Of a DNA stretch of 64,000 nucleotides, positions 20,281 to 34,860 are shown piece after piece. Below the pieces are notes generated by a model. It saw nothing but the letters and a program-made list of their open reading frames with translations. It was not told where the DNA came from and ran no database searches. How positions within the stretch are numbered: the stretch's first letter is position 1; each line of letters opens with the position of its first letter. A program made the position numbers and the translations under genes. The stretch is taken from assembly GCA_009731375.1 (NCBI GenBank), contig BJOX01000058.1, forward strand, positions 739,842 through 803,841. The letters run 5' to 3'. The stretch is from Paulinella micropora (lineage: Eukaryota; Cercozoa; Imbricatea; Euglyphida).

Positions 20281-21980
20281 TCAATTTCTATGTTCTCTGT
20301 CAATTTCTAAAACAAGCTGTGAAGGCTGAAGGGCCAAGCCCGAAACTGGGGCAGAACTCGAAGACGGTGCACTGACTTCAACAGAGCCATAAGTGAGCTG
20401 GCGAGGTTGATTAGGCAAACTTGAAAGCGGAGTAGCTACTTGCGCACGGGACGCGTCTGACAGCTCAACGTATCGTTCCGCTATTGCAGGGTTCTTCCAC
20501 CGGCCGGCTCGTTGAAGTTGGCTTGAAATGAGAGTAAGGGAAGACTGTGTCGCTGCACTGCTTCTGAAGGAATGAAAGATATAACTTTTCCAGTTGTGCA
20601 AGTTCATAGCCAACGCGATGACACGAGCAGCACACCGATCTGAAAAAAAAAAGTAGATCAAGCATGCGAGAAATCATAAATACCCTTTCGTTCACCCATC
20701 GGCTGAATGAACTTCTTGGCTGCAAGATTCCAATTCCTTGCAAATCGCACCGGGCCACTCTGCTTGGAATTATCCTTGACCCAACAAATAGCTCGACATA
20801 CATCTTGGTTTGGAAAGAAATAGGTGACAGGCTCTGTAAAAAAAAAAAAAAAAAAAAAAAAAACAGACAAAAACAACATAAAATTCAATACCAGGTTTCC
20901 ATGATTGACAACAATAAAAACATCATTGCCCAACATCGTTGCCCTGTCTGCCCCAGGCTGTACATCATCTACCACGTGCACGGTGATATCCTCGTCGAGC
21001 CAATTCAGACAGTCACCCTTGCGCGCATAACAGTAGTATCCGATTCCAGTGAGAGCGGTTGTCATATTAAAATCAGTGTCATTCAGACGACCAGACGACC
21101 AAAATCCTTCAATGCAAGCGATCTCGAAGGTTGGAGCAGAATCAGGAATATGGTCTCTGTTGTAGCCTTTGAGAACATCAACGATATCGATATAGGTTCT
21201 TACGCCAAGGTCAGCACCAAACTTGTGGCAAATACAGTACTTGAGTGACGAACAAATATTCCAAAGCGTGTTGGGCGCAAGTCTGTCCTGGTCCGAGCTC
21301 CACTTCAAGTACTCCCCAAGAATCTGTAATATTTTTTTTTTTAAGTAGTAAGTTTTCTCATTAAAAGTGTCTGCGTAAACAATATTATCCTTTTGTCCGC
21401 TGCTTTTTCTTTATGAACGTTAGCTGGCCACTTCATCTCGTCACTCATCCAACTCTCGTAATAAGCAAAGTGACACCAATAAGCTTTGAGTGTTGCATCC
21501 TTTGTACTTCTTCTCCGCATCAGCAGAGACAGCAGTGGTGAACTCGCCTTCCCTTTCACGCTCAAGTAGCCTCTCACTTACTTCAGTAGCAGCCTGAACC
21601 CTGTTTCCAAGGTTCAGAACTGCATTGCTTGCCCCCTCGGAACGCCCGTGTCCCAGCATGCTGGGTACCTCAGCTTCACGCTGTGCGAGCGTCTTACGAC
21701 GCTTTGCACGACTTTGACTACTCTGAGCAAGGTCTGCTTTCCTTTCAAGCTGCTGAGCAGCAACAATGCTCCTATTGACAGGAGATTGTGATATTGTCTA
21801 CATTAGAACGTGGTGGTTGTTTACCACGACGTCGCTGAGACAGCATACTGTTTCCGAGACGGCAAGCCCAAGATGGCAAGATAGACTTCCTTTCAACACG
21901 AAAGCTAAAAAAGTGAAGGCAAAATGTTAGCCAAAAGGTACCGGACCGTCCGAAAAAAACGGACAGAAACTGAAAAGAAT
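20281..21980 (-). pseudogene. Crypton-type tyrosine recombinase remnant
   Basis: On the minus strand, exon-like pieces read in order: a basic Gln/Arg-rich N-terminus (21,860-21,560), an N-terminal SAM-like segment (STKDATLKAYWCHFAYYESW, about 21,520-21,440), a middle segment (21,308-20,880) and a C-terminal catalytic part (20,660-20,300). The last shows the HxxR motif (HSFRSS), a GRW motif and the nucleophile Tyr (AERYVE). Frame changes at about 21,515 and 20,860 (the latter at a poly-A run) may be introns or decay. YR-only genes with introns are typical of Crypton transposons. No reverse transcriptase is nearby, which argues against DIRS here. Confidence 0.55.
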
Positions 21981-22395
21981 TGTGGAAAATGCCAAAAAGC
22001 TTAAAATGGTGGGAGAATCCCTGCCATTTTTTGACGGGCAAGCATAAATATATGCGTTAGCGACTGAAAAAACTCTATTCGCGGCTCGCGAAAGGTGACT
22101 CCAGGGTTCGCATCATCGCTCCGAAAGCTCGCCTTCGGCTCGCATTGAAAATTTCGTCGATGGCCATGCTCGCACTGGAATACACCCCTTTCTAGCTCGC
22201 TGCGAAAGTAGTTATTTTTGCGGACTGAGAAGAGATTTCCTTTTTGAAAATCCGCAATATTAACGCAGACTTTGTTGAAAAGAAAATCGAGTGGTCTGCA
22301 AGCTTGAAGGTCACCAAAAACTGGTCTGCAAACTAACACTAGCAACATTGGCTAGTTTGCTTAGTTTGAACTTCAAATTCGAATTTTCACACGAC

Positions 22396-25052
<2,657 letters not shown>

Positions 25053-25593
25053 GCAGCGTAACATAATGACAAACTAGAGTAAAATCTAGTTTGTCGTTGT
25101 GTTAGTTGCCAGCTCCACGCAGACAAGACGATGTCGGAGACTCTGCAACTCGACTTCCCTGCTTCTCGACTTGGAGCTTTTTGCACCAGACACGAATTAT
25201 CTCGAGACCAAAAGCACAGCAAAAAAATATTGAGAGACTGCAGTGACATGAACCCGCCAGTCACACATACGGTCTGCCGGCGGTCCGCACTAGATTATAA
25301 TTAGTCTGCATTTTTGAAGATCAGGCCAACCAGGTGCAGACTCGTCCTCAATACAATAAAGATTTTTTCTTGGTCCGCAATTTACGGTCCGCAAAAAAAT
25401 CAATTCTACTGTAGGGTCTGGGAGATTAGTTCTGGGAAATCCAATGATTTGTGGATCTTTGTTCGCGTGGGGCCGGCCCGGAGGAGCGACTAGTCACAGA
25501 CGGGAGTTGGCGGAAAAGGGGGGGGGGGTCTGGTGTGGCCGGCCACCAGACTCCAACTTCAACTTAATGAAAGAACTTAGGCGGGCCCCAAGC

Positions 25594-25603
25594 NNNNNNN
25601 NNN
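25594..25603. other. 10-N gap at the end of the DIRS-like element
   Basis: The gap lies in GC-rich sequence between the pogo end and the DIRS-like element, so the DIRS terminal repeat cannot be defined. Confidence 0.9.
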
Positions 25604-25691
25604 TTCCAAAGAACTCCGCAAACCGACCGCATGGGATATTAGCCGACGAACGAATGCTCAGCGCGCCCAACCCTTGCTGGGCAGCACGAAC

Positions 25692-26660
25692 CTAATCATC
25701 TGTAACCCGCACGTAAAGCTGATACGACAGGCTGCGCCACCGCCCCATGTGCTTGATGGTGTCAGGGCAAACCCCGAGCATAGCTAACGACGTGGCCTCG
25801 CCGATACGCAAGCTGTGAGTACCGTAGAGCTTTGGGTCCAACCCGACTGATGCGACGACAGAACGAAGGGTCTCATGGAGCCACTTATACGTGCGAGGCT
25901 TGCTAGCCGCGTCCTGAAACAAAGGAGCGAGAAGAGAGGAGTCGGGCGCGCTGCTCCACGCCGCCGACAGAGACACGACCGGGCATGAGAATTGTTGCGA
26001 AAGATCCTAACCGTAGCACCAGCGCGACACCAGTCTGCCTTGGAAGCTTCAATAATGATATCAGCCCAGCGAGGGGGAACAACCGTATCCCAAAGCACGT
26101 GGCGCCTGAGGAGATGAGAAGACGACGAACCGAACGGAAGATCCCGTAGACGCCGACACAGATGATGCTACGTAGCATGATAGCATCTAAAGCTGAAAGG
26201 GTGCCAGACGCGGCTGAATTGATCGCACCCAACAACCGAGAAGCGAGAGAAAATTAATAGTGATAGGAAGCAGAGACTTAGCTGCTCGAGAGCGGAGCCT
26301 CTTCCACGCACGGCGAGCACGCAATTCGCGCGGGCACGAGAAAGCAGAGACGTCGAGACCCAAATCAATACACAGACTACGCACGCAAGCGAGATAGCAG
26401 AGCAGCGTACTGGCCTCCGCGTCTTGCTCTACCTCGGAAGTACCACCGCGCCGACCTCTCGCCAGCAGGAAAATGAACGCCATGAAGAATAGCAGCACTT
26501 CCGCGCCAGGGGGGAATGCGATATCCCGCAGATCATAAAACGCCACGAACTGAAGGCAATACTGAACGCCAGTCATGCAGCTGGCGCGGAAAGACTCTGC
26601 TAGCCCGTACGAAACCAGCGCAGCGGCGCAAGAAACTAGCTGGCGGGCGCGAGAACCCAC
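25692..26660 (-). pseudogene. DIRS tyrosine recombinase (YR)
   Basis: The C-terminal part reads HSLRIG, then GRWRSLSYQLYVR, giving the His, Arg and Tyr of the YR active site. The upstream parts (26,660-25,980) are in other frames, with an LLISSG/FRSVRR segment likely to hold the first catalytic Arg. At least two frame changes occur, so it is not functional as assembled. Confidence 0.7.
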
Positions 26661-26676
26661 TACGGAAGCGGATAGA

Positions 26677-28581
26677 TTAGCGGCGATGATTGGTACAACA
26701 GATCACACTAACAAGCCCAAGCAACATATTTACTGAGAAACAACGTAGAGTGACAACAGAAAGAATGAATGGCGCTGCAGGATCCCGGAATAAAGATTGG
26801 AAAAGAAAACGTACGATGATCGGAGAAGGAAAATATGCAGTCTCGTACGACGAGTCCTGCATCGAAGGACGCTTGCGACGCAAGCTGGCGATGTCCCAAG
26901 AACCGGATCCCGACCAACCCCAACCACCACACTGGCACATGCCGGGACGGTCGCCGTGCTGCGCTAAAGGCAGGGCACAGGGTTGCAGCGGAACAACCGA
27001 TGGAGCAGAGCTGACAAACGCGTGAAGACGGCGGATGGATGCAACCACCTTCGGCGGGAGGCTAGGAATGATTTCGAACTGTCGCACCAAGGGAATGGAA
27101 TACAGAAACGACGAGACTATCTTGGAATCACCGTGCATGTCTGGAAACACGAACTCAAATCTCTGGCAACGACCGATGCATATGAACTTCTCCAGACCCT
27201 TGCGGGAGGGCCGGGCGCAGACGCCTAAAGCGGATGAGAGGAAAGCGCTCCTTCTGCGCTCGATCATGTAGATGAGCGGCACGGGTAGGTCGACAGAGAT
27301 GGAAAACCCCCAGCCGATGAAGTCCATGGACTCCGCGGGACCGACCAGCTTAGAAGCTTGAGAGGAAATCCGTAACGACAAGTCACGAAAGAACGTAGCG
27401 CGCGAATGGTCTCCGCTTCATCTCGCGTTGCCACGATGACGAGAAGGAAATCGTCCACCCAGCGAAAAACTGACACAAAGTCAGGCAGCCACTGCTGCAA
27501 AAGGGACTCAAATAAGAAGCAGTAACGCTCCCAAATGCCTGGGGAAGCACGCGCCCCGAAAGTCAGCCTGGTAGGGACGGCGCAGCGCCACGCCACCGGA
27601 GGACACGCAGAGGCCAGTCGACCGGCCGCACCGGAACCAAACGGAACGCGGACTTGATGTCGAACTTGATCAGCCACGCCCGTCTCCCCGACGATCGCGA
27701 CTGCACACGCGCTTCTGAATAAGCCTTGAATAACGTGTCGCAGACGTGCTGCCAAGACGGGAAACGTGAAAAAAGCGGAACCGTCCCTGCGTTTAAGCAG
27801 CTAGCTCCTCCGGTCGACGAATCAACAATCAGCCGCTTATCAACGAAAAAACTGGAGGCGACGAAGGAAACCAGCCTGCTAACCTGCCTCGCTGCATCTC
27901 TTTTTCGAGCGCGCAAGAAACAAAATCAGAGTTGTCTGAAGCAGACGAGTAATTTTTCAAGATGATGGATCCATCCCTGTCACCGTCGAAACAGATGTTG
28001 GCACCATGGGAAAGACCGTCAATAGCCAAATCCAGGAAGAGAGACTCGATGCAAGCCCAACCATCAAGAAAAATGGAAGGAGCCGCCAACGACGCGGGTG
28101 AACGCTGAAAACAGCCAGCAGGGCACGCACGCAAGACTGCATCCGCTGTAAGGGAACCTGCCACGTGCAACGGCTCATCAGCCCAACGGAGGCCCCAAGA
28201 TCCACTTGCGCAGCTGCTCCGCGCCGCCGAAACCATCGCACGATGCTCGACATGAGACAAACGACGGAACAAAAGAAAAGAAGCTCTGTCAGACTCCGAG
28301 TCCACAAACAAAGACGAAGCGGGGGAAGAACCGCCCGAGCGCATCCACTTTGAAAAAGTGTCGCGCTGTGACTCAGCAATGTCTGACCAATCATCACCAC
28401 TCAAGAGGGGAATAAATCTACTTTGAAGGGGGAGCCGAAGGCCCGGCCAAAATGAATACTCACGGAACAACGAAAAACGAGTTAAAAAGTTAGTAAATCG
28501 CGAAGCAGGATAAATTACTGTCAGCCTGCAAGAATCAACGGGCCGCTCTGGCGAACGGGAGACAGGAGACGGCGACACCAA
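26677..28581 (-). pseudogene. DIRS reverse transcriptase / RNase H
   Basis: RT motifs are recognisable in separate frames: KRLIVDSSTGGAS and FDIKSAF (27,840-27,620), then the polymerase active site FRWVDDFLLV (about 27,470-27,440). Downstream, 27,381-26,990 encodes the connection/RNase H part beginning DFIGWGFSISVD. Frame shifts between these blocks show decay. The 28,581-27,829 frame is the N-terminal extension. Confidence 0.65.
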
Positions 28582-28602
28582 GTCCAGTGTTCCCTCCCCT
28601 AC

Positions 28603-28917
28603 CTACTCCCCGCGGCACTTGTTGCAACTCGCGTAGCCGTACGCGTACTCCGCTGAGCCGCACGAGGCACACTTGTGCGTGATAGACTCGCCGCGCTTAG
28701 AACAGTAGGAATGGGAGCCACCAGCCTCAACCAGCGCGCCGTTCTCATCTTTAGCAAGACAGTTGCCCCTGTTGAAAGAGGCGCACAACTTCTTCTCTAT
28801 AATGTCGGTAAACACACCTCGTGGAAGCTGATCTCCGCCCTCGCTACGGCGAGGTCTCTTCTGGAATGGACGGTCGACGTCGCGCTTGCCATATCCAACG
28901 CCGGCACATAAAAGCAT
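28603..28917 (-). pseudogene. DIRS gag C-terminal zinc region
   Basis: 104 residues with a CASFNRGNC motif, a later HSYC, and HKCASCGS. This is the zinc-binding tail commonly found at the end of DIRS-type Gag proteins. The N-terminal Gag body is missing: AT-rich unrelated sequence starts right upstream. Confidence 0.55.
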
Positions 28918-29379
28918 TCACTGACAATTACCCTGGTAATTTGTCAAAATTTGGTTAATTTCCTGGGGAATTTCCCTGCATCATTGTGCATGTCGATAGG
29001 GCATGAAGTCGTAAGTATTTTAAAAATTTCATGGGCCGCAAGTATAAGCAAAAAAGCAGTGCAACAGATGAATTCCTATGTAGGTGTGCAGGCCGGAGGG
29101 TCTATGTGATCGTGTAACGGCTGCACAATGGTCTACGTGTGTAACGGTTAGCAGTAGAAATTTCCATGGTAATTACCACGTTAATTATTAACCCTTGTCC
29201 AATCGGGGGTCCGCAACACCCGGAGAAATCCGTTCTTTTTGCGACCGGGAGCGGTCGTGTGACAGGGTAAAAGTTATAATTATTATCTATTTATTAACTC
29301 AGTTATATTAATATCATCATGATCATATGCTAATATCAATAATGTTACTTAGCATATTAATTACAATCTACTACTACCG

Positions 29380-29424
<45 letters not shown>

Positions 29425-29543
29425 AGGACTACTACTACTACTACTACTACTACTGCTACTACTACTACTGCTACTGCTACTACCACTACTATTACTACTA
29501 CTACTACTTTTACTACTAGTTGCAGTAATAATAGTAGTAGTAA

Positions 29544-29582
<39 letters not shown>

Positions 29583-30780
29583 AATAAGTACCTAGCTAAC
29601 GATTTGTCATAATGACTCATGATCAAAAAGCAATCGTATATAATGCCAGTTAAAATTTGTGTGCATATTAAAATAACGTCGATGAACGATGCATGGTCGC
29701 TCAATTTAAGAATAATACAATTATAAATATTTAATGTTTGGATCAGAATTTATAAATATTATCAAAATTACTATTCTTCATCCTGTTTATGTCCAGCTGA
29801 TCGGTAGCGATTAATTGATAATATATGTTATAAGAAACAATCAGTCTGACAGGATATACACATTATTATATAAATCTAAGTTATACTGTAACTCTATTCA
29901 AATAGAATTTTTTTGTTTCGGAAAACACTTGCAAGTGCACGAATTTCAAGTAAATAATAATTGGATATCCAAAATTAGTTGTAGCTAGGATATATATAGT
30001 ACTAGCTCAATTAATTCTTTCAAAAGCTCTTAGAATTGATAGGATCCACCTAGCACCAAAGAAATCAAATATTAATAATAACATTATTATGAGATCTTTT
30101 GGTATCACTTCAAACCGTTTAATAATTGTAATGCTGGCACATCTGTATGTATGTCACAACAAAAATTATTTTTTATATATTTCATTCAATTGTTCAATCA
30201 CTAGTGAATCGAAGGTTCCAGTGCCATTAAAATATAATGATGAATTTTTCAAAAGTTTCAATGTTATCAAAATATGTATTTCATGCTATAAGTAGTTAAC
30301 TTATTGCACGTGCACTTGGATCATTCGATTAGAAGCAAGTGAAATCGCTTGGTAGGATCGATTCTGTATTTTTCTGTTAAGTCTAGAATCTTTGTGCTCC
30401 TTCCTCGACCATGCATTTCGACAGGGGTATCCTGGTCTAATAACAGTCAGTGAAACCATTCACAAGGCTAGGACTTTTTTAGATCATCAGCTGGCTTGTA
30501 GCGATGTTACTTACAAATAGAAATTAAACCTCTGTCACACTGACTAATACTATAATATTAATGATTCAACATACTAACTTTAATAAGTTATATTATTATT
30601 ATATATTTATATATATAATGTACCTGAGTATTGCGCATATTAACTAGCTGTTTATTAAATGAAAAAATATAAAATATTGATACAAAATAAAAGCCTGTTC
30701 CAAATGCACAAATTGTGTCAACATCCTTATCAAATTTAATATCGCCTTATCAAATTTAATAATATTATCGTCAGCTATGC
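28918..30780. other. non-coding host DNA
   Basis: No gene seen. It holds short motif echoes (CCCTGGTAATTT, GGTTAATTTCCTGGGGAATT), a long TAC/TAG microsatellite and AT-rich sequence. Confidence 0.6.
29370..29583. repeat. (TAC)n then (TAG)n microsatellite
   Basis: TAC units to about 29,517, then, after TAGTTGCAG, TAG/AGT units to 29,583. The two halves are partly self-complementary (TAC pairs with GTA), so a hairpin is possible. Confidence 0.9.
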
Positions 30781-30817
30781 ACAGCTAGCACATTCTGAGG
30801 AGAGTGAGGGAGAGAGA

Positions 30818-30940
30818 GAGAGAGAAGAAGAAGAAGAAGAAGAAGAAGAAGAAGAAGAAGAAGAAGAAGAAGAAGAAGAAGAAGAAGAAGAAGAAGAAGA
30901 AGAAGACGAAGAAGACGAAGAAGAAGAGAGAGAGAGATTC

Positions 30941-31010
<70 letters not shown>

Positions 31011-31050
31011 AGAAGAAGAAGAGAGAGAGAGAGAGACAGAGAGAGAGAGA

Positions 31051-31116
<66 letters not shown>

Positions 31117-31165
31117 TTCAGAGAGAGAGAGAGTGTGTGTAAGAGAGATAGAGAGAGAGAGAGAG

Positions 31166-31201
<36 letters not shown>

Positions 31202-31250
31202 AGAGAGGGAGAGAGAGAGGGAGAGAGAGAGGGAGAGAGAGAGAAAGAGG
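30818..31250. repeat. (GAA)n/(GA)n polypurine microsatellite
   Basis: About 430 nt almost purely purine on the plus strand: GAA units, then GA units with AAG and GGA interruptions. Long polypurine-polypyrimidine tracts of this kind can form triplex DNA. Confidence 0.9.
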
Positions 31251-31282
31251 CTTGAGAAAAGCAAAGAGAGATATTCAGAAGG

Positions 31283-31358
31283 AAAATCTGAAAAAAGTCT
31301 ATGAGAAAAAGAGTTAACAGAAAATCTGAAAAAAGTCTATGAGAAAAAGAGTTAACAA
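31283..31358. repeat. 38-bp tandem duplication
   Basis: 31,283-31,320 is repeated at 31,321-31,358 with only the last base changed (..GTTAACAG / ..GTTAACAA). A recent duplication at the edge of the GA tract. Confidence 0.9.
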
Positions 31359-32914
31359 TTGAAACAGTATTGTTGTTATGATTCAGCATTTGTTAAAAGT
31401 TTAATTGATGTTTTATCAAACATTTTAAATAAAAATTACAATATTTTAATATCGTTGTGCAATACTTTAATTAATAATCCTTTTGTGCGGCGCCTTGCAA
31501 TAATCGATGGAGAAGAAAACAAATGTATTTGTTACTTCACTGTTGACTTTAGAATCAGTGCAGGCCAGACCTACCAACAACAACAACCATATTAACATGA
31601 ACCAACAGCAACAACCAAAAGTAACAACAAGCAACAATATTATGCATGCATAGTGATAATATGTATTATAATTTTGAGAACACATGTATGTATGCATTGT
31701 GCATGTATGTATGTATGTATGTATGTATGTACTATGTATGTATGTACTATGTATGTATGTATCCTCATGTATGTATGTATGATTATGTATGTAATACTAT
31801 TGCATTGTATGTGTGTACGCCAGAGGTTTGTATTTTACATCACAAACGGTACAATTCAATGTATATACTGCAAAAGAAAGCAATTGCAAGCCCTCTTATG
31901 TATCTCACGTGCACATACTGTCAACTAAACCACACACAGACGTGCTGCCACACAGAGTTTAGCCAAGCTTGGAAAGCGAGGGCAGGGACTATGGTACGTA
32001 GCTAGGACAACGGCGCGTGCGGAAAAGTCAACACCACGCACTACATTTACCATGCAAGAGAACGGTGCCACACGAGTTGGTAGCGGTGTCAACTTACACA
32101 GCAAACGAGGCTATGGCCTCAGGCACTCGAAGCAAAGCAACAGTAACAGAAATTAATCAACAACAACCAACAATTATTTACCAACTGACACAACAACAAC
32201 AGACAGTGACAGACAACAATCAACAATCATCAACAGAAATCAAATGAACAACCAACAGCAGTACTAGTGCAATTGCATAAGTAATTATTTGACGCAAATA
32301 CAATTATATATACATACAATATATATATATATATACGTACATACTACTGCCATATAAGATTAGATTAGTTGAAAGATAGATAGCCAGGGCAATTGGCATC
32401 AATAATATTGTAAGGGTAATGCCTCTGGACATAATAAGTATATGCCAGCCTGTGTAATGGTCCTGATAGTTACCTATATTGTAATTGCTAGTGCAAACAT
32501 AAGTGATGGGAACTATTTTTAGAGTGATGGTCCTGATAATTATCCTAAGTTACCTGCAAGGTAAGACCATGGGAATAACTTTTAGAATGATAGCCCTGAT
32601 AATCACCCTAAGTACTCACTAAGATAATTATAAGTACCATAGGGAATCACCGTTGGAGTAAAATTACCCTGATCCAGTTACATATTATAAGGGCCGGTAG
32701 GTCGTAGGTCGTAAAGATTGCTTAATTACAACCGGAGTAATATTTTCATATAAAACATCTAATTAATAGTTATTAATGATTTTTTATTAACACTTAAACA
32801 GAATTGAAGCACTTATGTTCAGTAATATAATGCATATAGCATTACTAAACTTTTTCTATATGGCTGAGTGCATAGCAACATGTTAATATCGCACAGCTAG
32901 CACAAGGAAACATT
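31359..32914. other. non-coding host DNA with small repeats
   Basis: No gene seen. It contains a (TATG)n tract at 31,690-31,790, CAA-rich patches (31,575-31,640 and 32,155-32,250) and a degenerate tandem repeat at 32,456-32,670. Confidence 0.55.
32456..32670. repeat. degenerate ~67-bp tandem repeat, three units
   Basis: Units start with GGTCCTGATAGTTAC (32,459), GGTCCTGATAATTATC (32,528) and AGCCCTGATAATCACC (32,590), each followed by a CTAAGT or similar block and GGGAA(T/C). The spacing is about 62-69 bp. Confidence 0.6.
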
Positions 32915-34823
32915 TTAGTGGTGTTTCGATGCAAGGAAATTGATAAAGACGTACTCTGCTGCTGGGAATGAGCTAAAAATGAGCTTGTTTGCTGCTGTGT
33001 ATGAGCGAGAAAAGCTGCCAGATTCTTCCCCACCAGCCGGCTGCCATATGGCTTGCATACCAAGGTTGGACCCAGGATTAGGAGCAGGATTAGGAGCAGG
33101 ATTAGGAGCAGGACTAGGAGCAGGATTAGGAGCAGGATTAGAAAATGTAGCTGAAAATAATTGATTCCTCCCGGGATTACAGCCAACTCGCGGACATTTG
33201 CAACCAGGCACATGTGGATCACATCGATCACATATGCAACCTTCGCAGTGATTTATGTCCTGCTTGTTTGTGACTGGCTGCATGCTACGGCACTTCGTGC
33301 ACAAACAACCGTGACCGCATTTTCGCTCGGGTACGTCCGAACTAGCAGAAGTGCCGGACATGCCGGGCACTTCAGCAGGTGAAGGCGAGAAAGAAGGCGG
33401 ATCCTGCTGAGTTTGATTCGATGCGGGCTGTACCTTTTCCAGTGCTGTACTAAATAGAGTTTGCTCTACAATTTTCTTCTCCCTTATTTTCTTGCACGCG
33501 AAACAAGCACAAGTTGCAAGATTATGAGATTTGTTTCCCCCTCTATCAGACTTTGCTGCGTCTGTACCTTTCTTTGCAGCCTTCTTCGCAGCCGTCTTAT
33601 CAGCTTTTTTCTGACATTGCACATCCACGTTGTATTAGTTTGCAAGCAAGCGATTTTTTAAGGACTTACTGTTGGCTGGTTGGTTGTTGACTGCGATAGT
33701 GCTTGCTTGGTGGGGGCCCACACCAGCGTGCCATCCTATAGCACAGATGCATTGCAGACTCACATAGCAAAACATACAGGTTACCACAGTTGCTGCTAAC
33801 GGCATCTCCCGAGGCTCAGAATCCTGTGCGGGCCAGTACTCTGCCTTATTTTTCTGGCCGTCATAATCGAAGTAAAAAAATCCTCCATACACAAGATAGT
33901 TGGTCATTTTTGCCACAGGGTACCTACCCTTCGGAAAAAGCCAAGTGAAGTTGGCTCCATCTCCGTCTGGTGCATGGTTTACAAGACATCCCGCTTGAGA
34001 TGACGGCCTATTTCCGGTAACTAACGCCTGATGGTACTTTTCACTGACCCACAATCTTGATCCAGACTGCATCGTGTATGCACCAGGTTTTTCCAAAACT
34101 CGAGCAAACGCAGCCGGATTTTCATTGCGATCGATCTCGTCTCCATGATACTCAAGCAATGGCAGTTTCCCAGTTCCATCCAGCACATCATCCTCACGCA
34201 ATCCGATCTTGCCCCAATCTGATTTTTTCCGCGGGATGAGTTGCAAGGTGTAGCCTTTTAGACCTTTACCTCTGCCGGTGGGGTCCTTGAACGACTCCAT
34301 GCTCACAACTGCTATAATGCATGGGCACAACGTCGACTTGCGCGCGGACCTTCCTTTCGCAATGCTATCGCTGCAACCAGTGCATAGATTGCATCAGTTA
34401 ACTATGATATTTATTATGTCAAACAGAATCGTACCTCGCGGCCGGACTGTCTGTCTTAACGCTATGCACCAACCCGTCGTCTAGCAGTTTAGCTGGACCG
34501 CCACGTGTCTGCAGCTGCGGCAGCCGTACTACTGCTCCCTTGTAGAGTGGAATCGTTGGAAGAAGCTCGTTCCAGCGGCCATTCGCTGCATGTTTATGCG
34601 GCTCTACAAGAGGCATAATATGCTTCAGCAAGAAAGCATCACTCGGCTTGCCAGGGTGGGCCTTCCATTCTTTTTTGGTCGCTACCGCGTCGATGTCATC
34701 TTCCTCGAGAAAGATAAGCTCAAAAATACGGTCATCTTCAGGTACACCATCAGGCGATATCTCGAGCGCCGCTAATACTGCGCGCTCGCCCTCCTGGAAG
34801 TCTTCGGCGCCAGTCGTTGACAT
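32915..34823 (-). CDS. SET-domain protein with Cys-rich tail, three exons
   Basis: Three exons fit GT..AG splicing with continuous phase: 34,823-34,435, 34,370-33,785 and 33,610-32,915, giving about 556 residues. Exon 2 has the SET-fold landmarks: LLEYHGDEI, then GNRPSSQAGCLVNHAP with ANFTW (the NH..ANxxW core), and FFYFDYDG (the ELxFDYG motif). SET proteins transfer methyl groups from S-adenosylmethionine to lysine. Exon 3 begins Lys/Ala-rich, then has a Cys-rich zinc-binding cluster (CGHGCLCTKC, CEGCICDRC, CKCPRVGC) and an NPAP repeat encoded by a 12-bp minisatellite (33,075-33,145). The Cys cluster may serve as a post-SET-type zinc site. A host gene; upstream exons may be missing. Confidence 0.65.
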
Positions 34824-34860
34824 CAGGTGGCGGCCTGGTCTAACATAACATAATTACACA

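Larger units (their letters stand above)
16138..22082. mobile_element. segment bounded by an inverted repeat, possible DNA transposon
   Basis: 16,152-16,200 (from TTTTTTCAGTCACTAACG onward) reappears in reverse complement at about 22,026-22,074 with roughly 87% identity over about 50 bp. The left copy is preceded by CGGTAGAATTGA directly after a TA dinucleotide, the usual target of Tc1/mariner/pogo elements. Between the arms lie a hAT-like fragment, microsatellites, a gap and a tyrosine-recombinase remnant, so this is probably an old, multiply invaded element. Limits are approximate. Confidence 0.4.
25604..28917 (-). mobile_element. degenerate DIRS-like retrotransposon
   Basis: A GC-rich block with, in minus-strand order, a gag-type zinc region, a reverse transcriptase/RNase H region and a tyrosine recombinase. 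This is the defining gene order of DIRS-group elements, which integrate by YR and not by DDE integrase. All three parts are broken by frame changes. Termini were not identified. Confidence 0.7.

Noticed and set aside
33161-33382. Plus-strand frame opposite the SET-gene tail
   Set aside because: It is the antisense shadow of the Cys-rich exon; no independent support.
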